Notes: generated from the sequence alone by a model not told the origin. Positions 10,163-21,646 are shown, counted from the stretch's first letter. The stretch: DNA of 64,000 nt from Dolomedes plantarius (GCA_907164885.2 OU015503.1:68073568-68137567), one strand, 5' to 3'. A program made the numbers and translations.

Positions 10163-11047
10163 ATGACCACGGGCTATTATGCGGAGACAGGGGACGCGAG
10201 TGAGGTAAATATCAACGACCATTATGTTGAGTCCAGAGATAAGACTTTCTTATCTGTAGGAGGCGTTCCGTGCAAATTTCGTGGGAAAATTAAAAGCAGT
10301 AAAGAGAAGGGTTTCCCGACTCGTGCCTTAAAGAATAGGTACTCTGGAAAAAAGGGATTTCTACTGAGGAGTCCGAAACGACTCACGGGTACACCGGGAA
10401 AGTTACGGAGCCGAATGGTGAGCCCTTGTAGTGGGAGAAATTTAAAGTTTGCGGAGAATAGCTGCGGAAGGAATAAACTGCGAAATTATCCTATTGTTTT
10501 ACGGAGGTACCTATTGGGTTACGGAGAATGGGGAATTTGGATGAGGAGACGGACGCGACGTAGGGCCCTAGGAAAGAAATGGGTTGAGCCTCCGGGAAAA
10601 TTGCGAAACCGATTAATGGTCCCTGGTAGTAGGAGAAATTTAAATTTTGGTCAGTTTTCGCTAACTCCTATAAAATGGGAAAAAATCTGGCAGTTTGGTC
10701 TGGTTAAAATGAATGGAATTTCGGATTATCAGGCACCAAAAGGGAAAAAATTTAAGAGGAAATTTAGGGGAAGAAAGTATCCCGTTAAATTCAAAATAAA
10801 AATGGGTAAGAAATACTCAGGAAGGCAACCTAGAAATTTCGGAAGACTGAGACAAAACCGAAAATTGAAAATTTTTGCGAGGGCGAAGATTATTAGGCAG
10901 GTTGATTTTAGGAGGCAAAATGAAACGGTTTCCATGAAAATACAGTGTAAGCGAGATGCTTCGAGGAGGATTAATTCCAAAATTAAAGGAATAAAAGTGT
11001 GTGAAAATGATGAACCGAGTCAGTCATCTCGGGAAATCGAACGTTAA
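10163..11047 (+). CDS. Very basic second ORF of the LTR element (294 aa)
   Basis: This ORF is in the same frame as the gag-like ORF, 24 nt past its UAG. Residues about 30-40 (LSVGGVPCKF) resemble the start of a retroviral-type protease domain, but the catalytic DTG does not follow. From there the protein is dominated by Lys and Arg. It has an internal duplication: PGKLRSRM with SGRNLKF, later PGKLRNRL with SRRNLNF. The coding strand is strongly purine-rich, so the basic composition may simply reflect base composition. My best reading is a pol deletion just inside protease, joined to 3' sequence that stayed open. A nucleic-acid-binding protein is the alternative. Confidence 0.5.
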   Translation: MTTGYYAETGDASEVNINDHYVESRDKTFLSVGGVPCKFRGKIKSSKEKGFPTRALKNRYSGKKGFLLRSPKRLTGTPGKLRSRMVSPCSGRNLKFAENSCGRNKLRNYPIVLRRYLLGYGEWGIWMRRRTRRRALGKKWVEPPGKLRNRLMVPGSRRNLNFGQFSLTPIKWEKIWQFGLVKMNGISDYQAPKGKKFKRKFRGRKYPVKFKIKMGKKYSGRQPRNFGRLRQNRKLKIFARAKIIRQVDFRRQNETVSMKIQCKRDASRRINSKIKGIKVCENDEPSQSSREIER

Positions 11048-12126
11048 GTTCAGAGAGTTATCTGAATATTATGTATGTACATATTTTTGGTATGAAATGT
11101 GAGTTATAATTGTATAAAATTTGGTATTGTTGTAATTGCATAATTTAGAAAATTAAGGTTATTAAATTATAGTGATGAAATGTATTAAATTGGTTGTGAG
11201 TGTGAATACCTAGTTAAGAATTGAATGTGTTCTATTGTAATGAAGTGTATTACGTTAGGTATGATGGTAAATTCGTAACCTAAGAATGGAGGAAATTAAT
11301 CCATTGTGATGAAATCTTAGTAATTAATTTTTAATTTGTTTGTGCATCCATAAGTAAGTGGACCAATTAGTTTTGATTATTTGATTATGGAAATTATTGA
11401 AAGATTTGTATTGCGTATCACAGTGAAAATTAGTTAAGGTTTTTTTTTATTTGTTAGTATTTTAGGTCTAATAGTATGATTGTTTCTGTTCCGTGAATGG
11501 AAAGTGAGGCGGTTTTGCCTATTGTCATGTCTGGTTCAGGTTGAACGGACAAAGGAAAGTCCAAATGAATTGTGTAAATTCTAGTAGTTGAGTCAGTTGT
11601 GAACCAACGACTAAATGGAAAAATTTAAGAAAACTGTGAGTCGTTTGACGAGCAGGTTGTAAGTTACCATTGTGTTGAATTCTTAGGGTGAAGTTTTAAG
11701 TACTATTGTTAAAGGTGCTAAGTTGTAAACTGATTATGTGTAAAATGATTGGAATTTTTAGCATGTCAATAAGTGTAAAGTGACTGTATGTTTTTATATA
11801 AGTATGGTAGCGGTGTTTTAATCTCATGTTTTAAGAAGTTGTGAGTAGAAGTTATTTCAGTGTATAATTGTGTTTATTCCTTTTGTAACCGCTATAAAAT
11901 GTTTCTGATGTGTTAACATAATGTGTAGAGACGAAGGTTTGACTGGTAGGCTCTCGAACTGAGTACTAAGAAGGGGTTGGTGTTAGAGTTTCGAGTGCGC
12001 GGTAGGTCTGGTATTAAACCATTAAGATAGGGCTCAAATAAGCCATTGTGTGAAAGACCTCTCCGAAGGCTTACCTCGTTTGGACGTACACCTGTGACTT
12101 TAGTCTTTTTAAAATATAAAAAGACT
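11048..12126 (+). other. 3' untranslated interior of the LTR element
   Basis: TG- and A-rich sequence on the + strand, with no ORF and no pol motifs. The minus-strand ORF that reaches into the 3' LTR looks fortuitous. Confidence 0.5.
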
Positions 12127-12142
12127 TGATGGGAGGAGGAGC
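12127..12142 (+). promoter_or_regulatory. Polypurine tract
   Basis: gatgggaggaggagc lies immediately before the 3' LTR. Confidence 0.65.
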
Positions 12143-12797
12143 TGTCACATCGTGGACATCGGCACTCCTTATTTCGACTCAGCCGGTGGAATTGATGAGT
12201 TTTCCACATGTGTTGCAGGCACATCAAAAGGAACGCTAATGTGCAAAAGTCGCCAAATAACCTTTCTTTTCTTCTTCTCGCAGTCAGCACGTATGTTGCC
12301 GATCAGCGGCGGCATCCATTAAACTAACAATGAAGTATGTCCCGGGCCCAAATGGATTTCAGGTTTCCTTGAAAGGGTCGGCACGAGCGGAAGTGACCCC
12401 CATCGGCCCGGAAGTCAAGGTTGTTCCAGCAATTTGTGGAGTCTTCTAGATTCTTCTAGAAAGATTGGAAAAAAAGGAAAAAAGGACTCCCCTTCTTTGT
12501 CTGGGGGACTTTTTTAGCTGACCGACTTGTGAGACCGACAGCGCTGGAGTGCGCCGGGTCTGTGATTAATCTTTTGAGAGATTGCACGGGTTTGCTCGGA
12601 ACAGAGACCGTGGATAAGGATATTTGGCTTGTGTTAGCCAGGGAAATTCTTGTAATAAATTATGTTTTGTAAATATATTAAGGTTTAATAAAACCTTTGT
12701 ACATATGTAAACAAGTTTCCTTCTCAAATTATTCCGTTTCGTGTTTTAACTTGTTTTACGAAGTTGGTTATTGATCGCTATGGGCCACATTACCATA
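12143..12797 (+). repeat. 3' LTR
   Basis: Same length and almost the same sequence as 7588-8242. The visible differences are ccttatttcg versus ccttttttcg and ttgttttacg versus ttgtttcacg. Confidence 0.88.
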
Positions 12798-13740
12798 CTA
12801 TATTCCTGCAATACAGAAATTCAAATTTCCTGAAATTTGTGTTATTGGTGACATAATAATGCATTGTACATTGAAATTGTATGAGTGCATGTATTAGGCA
12901 GAATTGCACATGTCTATGTTTGCGAGATATTCTGTATTCGGTTTAGTCAAAAGATAAGCCCAATTGAAATATTAAACAGGCTCCCGGAGCATATGGTATT
13001 GTGGAAAAACAAATAGACCTCTCAATAAACATCAAAATTTCCTAAATATAAATATGTATATAAAGAAAATGTGAATATGCACTTTTTGAATATTTTAGCG
13101 TGTAATCAACAAAATAAAGAAATGGTGAACATCATACAAAAATATGTTGGTAGAATATTTATCTAAAATCAAAAACTAAACTACTCAGCAAAGGAAGAAA
13201 TACATGAAATATGCACAGTTTTGGAAAGAAATCGGTAAAATGAAAATAAAAATTAAAGAATTATTTGTTATTTGGACAGTTCAAACATGATTCTTTATAT
13301 CTAAAATCCAAACTGAAAACAACGTATAAACAAAACTGAAGATAGATATAGACGTATGAAATGAGAACAAAAACAATCTTATGTTACATGTTCACGTTTA
13401 ATGATTCAACAACCTCTCAAGAAAGGATATACAAGCCTACGGGCCTAGTCTCAGGCCTTTCGAAAATAGTTCGCTATCGAGAAACGTCATATGACGTCAC
13501 GATGAGGACGTTCTCACAAGCTAGAAGAAAATCGGTTGTCTCAGGCCATTTCTCGGGAGCTAAACTCACTTCGTATTTCTCACTTAGCGGGTAAAACTTT
13601 CCACCAAACTTGAATCGGTGAGAATGTACTTCGCTTTCGAGTTTAATATGGCCGCCGATTTCGTGTTGATTGTGTTCAAATAAAGGATGTTCAGCACTTT
13701 AGGTCCAGCGGTTTGGTCTGTGCGTTATCTGTCAGTTAGT
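12798..13740. other. Intron sequence; 13430-13740 likely old transposon tail
   Basis: There is no gene. From about 13430 GC content rises and gtctcaggcc occurs twice. The segment ggtccagcggtttggtctg resembles common non-LTR or Helentron tail sequence. Confidence 0.35.
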
Positions 13741-13744
13741 CACG

Positions 13745-13860
13745 GAACTGTTTTATATCTATGTATATAAAAGAGCTCATCTGTTTGTTTGTTCGCTATA
13801 GAATCCTAGACTGTTTCACCGACTGGGACCAAATTCGGCTCAGTTAATGTTTAGAACCTG
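13745..13860 (+). mobile_element. Helentron-like 5' end
   Basis: tatataaaagagctcatctg, then repeated gttt and a 'cgctatagaatcctag ... accgactgggaccaaattcgg' block, is the usual start of arthropod Helentron-like elements. The 3' end was not found. Confidence 0.4.
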
Positions 13861-14202
13861 TTGCCTCCTAGTTGAGACAACGTAAGAACTTACTAATTTA
13901 ACGGTATTTAACAAAAGAAAAACTAATAGTACAACTTATCAACAGCAAAACATTTTATTTTTCAACTCAACTGCATTATAAAGAGAAACTAAGTATATAA
14001 CTGTTGCCACACAATTATTTTTAACAATAATTACAAAAGTAACATTTAAAAATTATAAAAATATTTGAGACTCATTTTTAAATCAATTATTTACATTTTA
14101 TGTCGTTACGGACTCGAGAAAGGCAACGCAGCAAAAACGAAATTGAGTCTCAATTAGTTTTTTTTAAATTAATTTTTAAGGATTTTTGTCAATAGAACTT
14201 AC

Positions 14203-14288
14203 TTTGGCTGTCAGCGGGAATGACATCCGGGCTTTCTATAGTCGAGTCTATGGATTCTTCCTTATAGCTTTGAATCGGTATCTCACAC
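14203..14288 (-). CDS. Gene A exon 3 (86 nt)
   Basis: The acceptor is tttttcctgtttcag and the donor is CAAA|gtaagt. The first base completes a Lys codon with the two last bases of the microexon, and the last base starts the Met codon completed by exon 4. It encodes CEIPIQSYKEESIDST and SPDVIPADSQ, an acidic Ser/Pro-rich stretch typical of a flexible cytosolic region. The same frame stays open upstream into the intron but loses protein-like character at the acceptor. Confidence 0.72.
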
Positions 14289-14520
14289 CTGAAACAGGAA
14301 AAACCGTTACTATTATTTTGCAAAACTTCATAATTATTTAACGGCAACATTTGCTTCATTAAAATATCTGTTCGCCCGGTTTCCTCCTCAGGCTGTATAT
14401 TTGATTTTGTATCAAATGAAAGAGTCGACAAGTGCAACTGCGATCTGTTCAACCGTTGAAACATAAAAAATAGTCAGAGTGATCGATAATAAATATGAAA
14501 GTGTGTAAAAAAAATAAGAG

Positions 14521-15121
14521 TACAGTCGAACCTCCATATATCGAAGTAGCAAATTGCGCGAAAAAAATTCGATATATAGAAATTTCGATATATAGAATTG
14601 AGCTTAGTTTTATCATAATTCTCCTAAAAGAAAAAGTTAAAGCTAATTGTCGTATACGAAATTCCATTTCTAATTTATATACGAATCCCATTAAATGAAA
14701 GTTAATAACTAAAATATGAATTAATATAAAAGATTTATTGATTACTACATACCTTTTTAAAAAAACAATAATGCAGACAGTGGTTACAATGATCACAGTT
14801 ACATTCTTAAAAAAAAAACTACGAATATCTTACTGAAGTTAGTTTTGCGGAAAGTTCAAAGAAATGTTCGTATTTAATCAGTCCATTTAAAAACTTTATC
14901 AGGGACGTTTTCCGCGAATTGAAGTCCACGATGTATTGTTTCAAATGCCAAAAATTGAGAGATTTTATTCTAAAGTGGAATAAAATCTCCCAATTTATCT
15001 TGAAAAAAATTTCGATATATAGAAACAATTTTTATATGTAATGAACATGGAGATTTGCTAAGAGTTCGATATATAGAAAATTTCGATATAGGGAAGTTCG
15101 ATATATGGAGGTTCGACTGTA
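14521..15121. mobile_element. pogo/Tigger-like MITE, copy 1
   Basis: The ends are TA-CAGTCGAACCTCCATATA and its complement, flanked by TA. Subterminal ttcgatatatagaaa repeats recur at both ends. There is no transposase. A close copy is at 24428-25043 and a diverged relative at 50332-51787. Confidence 0.8.
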
Positions 15122-15457
15122 TTTTGTGTTTTGATAAAAAAAGAAATAACAATAACGCATAAACGCCGTACAGTTAAAGAAATCTAAGGTATATCATGTA
15201 AATATTAATCAGAGACAAGCAAATCATAAAACTGATTAAATCAATTTTAGAATAGTAAAACGATTTCAGAATGGTTACCGTAAAAATTTTTTTTATCGCT
15301 CACCTGGCGAAGGAGCATGCAGAAACAGCATATAACCTTAAAACAATATGCATAAAATTTATTGCATTTCTGTTATCGCGTGGTTAACTATTAAAATGAT
15401 TGATTAAATTATAAATTAATATTTTAAAATTTAAATTATTAATTTTAATGTTTAAAT
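15122..15457. other. AT-rich intron
   Basis: Nothing supported. Confidence 0.4.
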
Positions 15458-15690
15458 TATAAAAAAAATCTGGTATAATGTGTTCTAAACGCTCACATAT
15501 CCCTTTGTTGGACGAAATTTATAAAATGAATCCCGTTGAAAGGTACGGAAAAATTCAGGCTATCTGAAAATAACATGTTTATTTTATTATCAGCATTTAT
15601 GTAGCTGAAAAGAGTAGACACATTTTCTCCATAGTTTAAACCTGGGGTGAACGATTCCAATAGGATTACAACACAGCAGCCAAATAATGA
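15458..15690 (+). mobile_element. Right-hand fragment of the 'GCTGCTGTG' MITE family
   Basis: aaatctggtata, a 'ggacgaaatttataaaatga' block and 'cacattttctccata' recur in the same order at 28440-28670 and, inverted, at 59660-59880 and 63297-63475. Its left half is missing. Confidence 0.6.
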
Positions 15691-16041
15691 ATTTTCAACA
15701 GCTAAATAATGAATTTTTTTTTAATTATTCTTCGCATAAATATTTATGTGACAACGAATAAATATTCTGATAAAATACGCATCCAGAATTTCTCAAATTG
15801 AGTATGGTAATTCCATGTTTAGTTCAACAAGTTAATGTCGTTGTTGCTGTTAATAATGCCTTCTGGCTAGATACACCGCTCCCATGTTCATGGCCGAAGA
15901 GATGCAGTTCTTGTTTAGCTCACGGCTATTGGGTACCACAAGAAAGGAAGGTCGACTTTACCTTTAGGACCTCTGGGAAGTATTGTGGAAACTACAATCT
16001 ATGGATCGAGCCTTCCATTGTAGAATAATTTAGCCATGCAT

Positions 16042-16586
16042 TATATATATAATAGCCGTTGTCTCTGTATAACACTTCCGGGCTGTACTCATCTTTCAAT
16101 TGAAGCCCTCAGTAAACAAACGGCCGGTTAGGCTTAATTTCAATTTCAGATGTGGATCAGAATTTTTTCTTACCTAAAATCTAATATCTTCTCCATCAAA
16201 TCACGTTTGTTCAGCCTATTTTTCTATAAAATATTCAGAACTAAAAAAAAAAATTGGATGCTTTTAGCTGTATATTTAACAGTTTTTAAAAATCTGTTTA
16301 CTTTTGCGATGAATTCTGAAAGTAAACAAACTTGAATGCGAATGAATCAAGTAGCTCAAGTATTCATATCGCGTAGTGAGCTGTAAAAAACTGGATGGCA
16401 ATCTACTACTCCAATAGCGTGAAAAACTAAATAAATAAAAAATAATGAAAGGGTTTGCTTTTACAAGATGTGGATTAAATGCAATATTGTTTAGATAATT
16501 CGGGATATTTTTTAACTTCCATATACTTTTTCCATTATGACGTCATTATTAGTATTATTACGTCAAAATGACGGGTTACCTTCTAG
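16042..16586 (+). mobile_element. Helentron-like non-autonomous family H, copy 1
   Basis: Starts with TATATATAATAGCCGTTG and ends ACCTTCTAG followed by T, with no terminal inverted repeat. Other copies are 18830-19368 (-), 22085-22620 (+), 23344-23888 (-) and 29221-29758 (+). The 3' part carries paired TGACGTCA palindromes; here the second is mutated. Confidence 0.75.
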
Positions 16587-16699
16587 TGCTAAAATAAAAA
16601 GGAACAAAGGAAAGATAATAGATAGATGGACAAACAAACAAAAAAGCGCATCGAGAGTTCCAGGAAATTATTACAGAGGTAAAAATTAATAATTTCGTT

Positions 16700-16925
16700 G
16701 GATTGAAGCTCCGACATTTTTCCGGTGCCACCACAATTTTGACAGAGCACCCCCTGTTGCGACATCTGGTGAGCCTCTCATCCCAAAGAATTTTAGATAT
16801 CTTCTTTCAAAAATATCGCCATTCCGAAACAATCAGTCTTTTTGTTGTTGTTGTTGTAGTTGCGGTTGTTGTTCTTAATGCTGTAAGTTCCAGTAAAGGT
16901 CTTTATAGTCCTCGGGCTCAGTAGT
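16700..16925 (-). repeat. Decayed tRNA-derived SINE fragment
   Basis: ggtgccaccacaattttgac and gcgacatctgg match, in the same orientation, the SINE at 17374-17640. A ttgttgttgttg run nearby is the complement of the AAC-rich SINE tail. Confidence 0.45.
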
Positions 16926-17373
16926 GCGACTCCGGTTTATAATAACACCATGTTCCGCCTAGCATCAAAATCGTTTATAGGTGACAGCACTGATCCAGTA
17001 ATTTCTTATTTTTGTAACGTTGTGTGGCAACATTAATTTTTTGTTAAAGAGAAATCTGTTGTACGTGTAGCGAGCAGAGGATAAAAAGAAATGGCTCTTG
17101 CTCAATATCCCTGTTTTTATCCCTGTTTTTATGTATTCTCAAAGATTAAAGGTTCGGATGATATCTGGAAAGTGAAAATTATTCATCATTCACATGTAAG
17201 TCAAATCATAATTCATTCTTTATGCTATTGGGTTTTTCATTTTCACAGTGTTGACCCATCCCTTATATTCAACTGTATTCTATTAAATGTGAAAGTATAT
17301 TCTATTTGTTATTACTTTGTTTTAAAGTCAAAATAAATGTTTAAAATTCATTACAGTCCAATAAATCTATAAA

Positions 17374-17640
17374 TCTCACACACCACAAGGGTCGGAGTTC
17401 GACTTGGCTAGGCGACACCACAATTTCCACCGAGCACTCCGAGAGACGACATCTGGGGGAGCGTACCTTCCCCACCTACTGACCTCAGAAAGGGATTTCC
17501 GGTCTACGGATTCCACGTCATCATATCCGGCCTAGACAAAGGTACTTAACGGCGCTTGTCGGGATTTGATCCGAATACACTCAGTACAAAGGCCGGCGCG
17601 CTACCGATAGCTACCTCGGTACAACAAATAGTTTTAAAAG
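17374..17640 (-). repeat. tRNA-derived SINE
   Basis: On the minus strand the head has a pol III A-box-like block (taccgaggtagctatcggta, then gcgcg) and a B-box-like ggatcaaatcccg, followed by aagcgccg. The body contains agatgtcgtctctcgg and tggtgtcgcctagccaag. It matches the + strand SINE at 33661. Confidence 0.65.
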
Positions 17641-18280
17641 TACAGATGTACAGCAGTATCACGCTAATATAGCACAGAGTACCAATGTTGCATTTGGCAA
17701 GATAGTACTTGCAGAAACATACCGTTTGTGTTATTCGATTCTAAAAACTCTGTAACACCTTTAAGCCAAGAACATATAAAAATATGCTTTTGATGAGAAT
17801 TTTGCATCCGTTTAATATTTCTGAGTATATTTTAAATTTAAATTACTCATCCGCAACATTAAAAGCTATTTCCTGCCAACAAATGAAGATAAAGGCGGCT
17901 ATTCCTGTAGAGTTTTCGCACAGCGTAGCGTAACTTTATCCCCGCAATTCCTAAAGATATCGCAGGAAGAAAATGAAAGAAGCCCAATCCCATATGGATG
18001 CTCAATTTAACTTAACTAGATCCTAACCCTGCTGATCCATTCGTCTTACTTTGCAGCGCGCCTTCTCAGCGACGGCAGCTCTCCGAGATAAATCGTCCTA
18101 ATTAAGCTAAAAGTTTCCAAGAGACTCGGGCTTAAACACACACCATATGTTAGCACACAATTAAAGTTTTCTGAATTCCCGGTGCTCCAATCCTTGGAAC
18201 TCCGGCATTCAGGCGTGTCAATGGGTTTCCCCCTTGATAAATGAATCGGGTCTCTCTCCAGCAAGTATTGAAATAAGATG
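17641..18280. other. Intron with moderately GC-rich unclassified stretch
   Basis: 17880-18270 has higher GC content and a minus-strand 72-codon ORF without recognisable motifs. It contains cctaattaagctaaaagttt, weakly like the family Y repeats at 29860, 32218 and 47445. Not called a gene. Confidence 0.3.
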
Positions 18281-18282
18281 CG

Positions 18283-18283
<1 letters not shown>

Positions 18284-18355
<72 letters not shown>
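18284..18355. repeat. (TA)n microsatellite
   Basis: Uninterrupted TA dinucleotides, about 36 repeats. Confidence 0.95.
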
Positions 18356-18356
<1 letters not shown>

Positions 18357-18461
18357 CGACCGAGTGTAGTGGAGTTCGGTAAGAGATAGTTTTGAATTTT
18401 CATAGACCGTAAAAAAAATTAACAGATGGGTGGTTTCGCTATTTATCTTTTGATAAGTTTC

Positions 18462-18600
18462 AGCGAAATAGGACCATAGGAAAAATGTGAACTGCGCTTC
18501 CTACGCCACGCCTTTCTAAAGCAGATATTTCTGGTAATAACATCGGAGAGCGAGTGCTCGTCGATGTGAAAATATTAAATGAAATAGAAATTCGTCTTTG
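18462..18600 (+). repeat. Dispersed 'GGGCGTGGCC' family copy
   Basis: ataggaccataggaaaaatg, ccacgcc and acatcggagagcgagtg line up with 61905-61990. Confidence 0.55.
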
Positions 18601-18829
18601 GTTACAAAAATGAAGAATCGCCGGAATCACAATGGTGCTGTTTTCCAATAGCTGTATTTTAATGGACGACAAACAAACAGGACTTTGGAATTAAGGCTCA
18701 TTAGGGTTATCGCGTCCATTCCGGTATATGGTTGGTATTCTCCTGATTTTGGTTTGGGAAATGAATACTATCAGTCAAGACGTACTAGTTTAATACATAT
18801 ATTGACGACCATACAAAACTATTTACAAA

Positions 18830-19368
18830 CTAGAAGGTAACCCGTCATTTTGACGTCATAATACTAATGACGTCATAATGGAAAAAGTATAAGAAAGTTA
18901 AAAAATATCCCGAATTATCTAACAATATTGCATTTAATCCACACCTTGTAAAAGCAAACCCTTTCATTATTTTTTATTTATTTAGTTTTTAATGCGATTG
19001 GAGTAGCAGACTGCCATCCAGTTTTTTACAGCTCACTACGCGATATAAATATTTGAGCTACTTGATTCATTCACATTCAAATTTGTTTACTTTAAGAATT
19101 CATCGCAAAAGTAAACAGATTTTTAAAAACTGTTAAATATACAGCTAAAAGCATCCAATTTTTTTTAGTTCTGAATGTTTTAGAGAAAAATAGGCTGAAC
19201 AAACGTGATTTAATGGAGAATATATTAGTTTTTAGGTAAGAAAAAATTCTGATCCACATCTGAAATTGAAATTAAGCCTAACCGGCTGTTTGTTTACTGA
19301 GGGCTTCAATTGAAAGATGAGTACAGCCCGGAAGTGTTATACAGAGACAACGGCTGTTATATATATAA
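18830..19368 (-). mobile_element. Family H (Helentron-like), copy 2
   Basis: Full-length inverted copy from CTAGAAGG-type end to TATATATAAT start. Both TGACGTCA palindromes are intact. Confidence 0.75.
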
Positions 19369-19369
19369 T

Positions 19370-20570
19370 TAACAAGTGCACACAACACAAGGAAGTATGA
19401 ATCATCCGTTATCCTGTTCCCAGAGCCGCGTCGACTCTGTTTTTCTTCACGGGCCCCTCGGCAATTCTCTGTCCCAGCGTCCTCTGGTGCCCTACCAAGG
19501 CATTATCGTCTCACACGGGATCCTCACAAGGGGTAAAATACATTGGCGACTTCTTTTTAGGTCAGTCTAGCTACCATATTTGGCCTTCGCGCATTGTTAA
19601 AGGCGTTCGATTTGTTCCAAACAGCTTTATAAGTCTGAAAAGATGGTTATAGAAAAAAAAAAAAAAGATGAGGCTTTATTTCCGTTACTGTCCAATCATC
19701 GACGCCACTCATAACGGCCCATATAATTGTACAAAGAACTATTTGGGGGGAGGAAACAACGACCAAGCATAAACAATTTTGTGGTATATGCTTCTACAAG
19801 TCAAGAATGATGCACAAGAAACAGTAGAATGTGACGGATATTTTGTTTAGGAGCACAGGTTTATCTTTCTTCATTGTATTCAGTCAACTTTTTTTTTATT
19901 AAAGCACTTACACATACATGTATACACTATTATATGCCACTAAAATACAACGAGAGCAAACAGAAGAAATAAAACGCAAAACAAAAGGGCATGCAGATAT
20001 CTTAGAGCAGAAACAACAGTCTAATTGGGCTGGTATCCATTCGTCCTTATCAGTTCCCTGGCCTCCGAATATCTGCCATAAAGACAGTTACTTAATAATG
20101 CGGAGCACAGTGGTTCCTAGTTAACATCGATTTAACAAAAGCTCCAAAATCCTGTTTCAGTCATAGATCATTTAACGTTATCCAGGCTGTACCATGAGGA
20201 AATGAACTACATTACGCGTTCAGACAACTAAACAAAGGTAAAAGCTTTTTCCTAGAGATAGCTGTGCCCCATGAGATTCACTGCTGATTCTGGGGCAATG
20301 AACTTAAAGTATCTGCAGTTGAAATGGCTGTTTTTGTGCAAAATTTCGAAATTTCTTTTATTTCTCTATTTCAAAAGCCAATGTTTTAGGATTCTAAAAC
20401 TACTTTACTTTTATTCGCACGATCATTGTATGAGAACTCGAGGCCAATTTAATAACCCGAAAGCTATGTTAATAGATCGGAAGTAGCATATTTAGATGCA
20501 TAGTCCAGAGAACTAATTTTTTCTGTTACTTTTGTAAACGAGAAAGATTCATCATTTAAAAAGCTTTCAA
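19370..20570. other. Unassigned intron sequence
   Basis: 19376-19570 is GC-richer and open for 64 codons but without motifs. The rest is AT-rich and I see no TIRs. Confidence 0.35.
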
Positions 20571-20575
20571 ATACA

Positions 20576-21275
20576 CAGGGTGTCTCCAAAAAACCTTGAC
20601 ACATTTTAAAAAATTTATATTCAAAAAAGTACTCATGGTAGTAACTAGAAATTCCCATACGTGTTATTTATATACCATACATGTTACCTTATATATTAGA
20701 TTTTTGTCAGTATAGTCAATAAATTTAAATATGTGTTCCTTTTGTGGCACGGAGAATATCCAGTCGGTAATCACTTTCAGCCCATGTGCGTTCCAAAATG
20801 GATTCCGTAACACATGAAATTCCATCAATTATGCGTTTTTTTTTTAGTTCTTTAAGACCGTCCACTTTTGTCGAATAAACTTTGACAAATTCCCAAAGAA
20901 AAAAGTCAAGTGGTGTAATGTTTGTAGATGGAGGCGGCCATTGGATGAGACCATCTTGTCCAATCCAGCTGTTTGGAAATTCCTCTTTTAAAAATTCTCG
21001 TACAAACATACCCCAATGAGGCGTGGCACCGTCTTGTTGCCAACTGATTTTGGGATGTAAATAAATTTGTGGAACAGCAAAACAGCCATTTACAACTTTA
21101 GCCATTTTACAACTTCTTTCACGGAACAAGTAGCGCTCTCTGTTGAACTTTTTTGATACAGAAAAATACTTTACTGTATGCGGTAACACATCTGTGAATT
21201 TCCAGTTCCTACCTTGTATACTTTTTTACTTTTTATAAATTTTTAAAATGTATCAAGGTTTTCTGAGACATCCTG
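20576..21275 (-). mobile_element. Truncated DD41D-type mariner element
   Basis: Terminal inverted repeats of about 50 bp begin CAGGGTGTCTCC on the left and CAGGATGTCTC (inverted) on the right, with TA outside the right end. The element is about 700 bp. It lacks the N-terminal half of the transposase. Confidence 0.8.
20725..21189 (-). pseudogene. DD41D mariner transposase, C-terminal half only
   Basis: Open for 154 codons. WQQDGATPH gives the second catalytic Asp, and PPPSTNITPLDFFLW gives the third, with 41 residues between them, which is the DD41D spacing (rosa/Visitor type). The family usually reads SPDLTPLD where this copy has STNITPLD. The C-terminus is RTWAESDYRLDILRATKG. The helix-turn-helix region and the first catalytic Asp are missing, so it cannot be active. 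Confidence 0.8.
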
Positions 21276-21410
21276 TATTTTAATGAAATTTTGCAATAGT
21301 GTTTTGCATATAACTATGTTTTGAACTAAAAGCTATGTTAATTTAATCATTCTACAGGTATCTGTAGTTAAAAAAGATAATAAAAAAAAATTTTTTCACC
21401 CTTTCTTTAG

Positions 21411-21646
21411 TATATGAGACGCTGAAAGGCAAAGTGGTGTAAGTTACATTTTCAACTTTTTTCATGTGGGGGCAAATATGTAATCTCTATGTTCAATTTA
21501 TAGTGGAATTGTAAATAGTTATTATTTTCAATATTGTAATAATTATTATGAATTATAATTTGTTCAATTTATGGTGGAATTTTTTGTAGTTTTTGCAGTT
21601 AAACTCTTTTGACTTACACCACTTTGCCTTTCACCGCCTCATATTT
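21411..21646. mobile_element. Short TIR MITE (~236 bp)
   Basis: Inverted ends share tgaaaggcaaagtggtgtaa and its complement. The middle is AT-rich. Confidence 0.7.

Larger units (their letters stand above)
7588..12797 (+). mobile_element. Young non-autonomous LTR retrotransposon (Ty3/Gypsy-like)
   Basis: Two 655-bp LTRs lie in direct orientation, with only two differences noticed by eye. The 4-bp target duplication is CTAT (7584 and 12798). A primer-binding-site-like TGGTGGCAGTCCGC follows the 5' LTR and a purine tract precedes the 3' LTR. The 3.9-kb interior holds a 12 x 17 bp array, a gag-like ORF and a second in-frame ORF. I see no reverse transcriptase, RNase H or integrase motifs, so the element must depend on a helper. 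Near-identical LTRs mean recent insertion. Confidence 0.88.

Noticed and set aside
11913..12290. 125-codon minus-strand ORF over the 3' LTR border
   Set aside because: It is antisense to the LTR and the adjoining purine tract, has no motif, and the same stretch occurs in the 5' LTR without the ORF extending.
17091..17336. 81-codon ORF
   Set aside because: AT-rich, Phe/Tyr/His-rich translation without motif or splice partner, next to a SINE.
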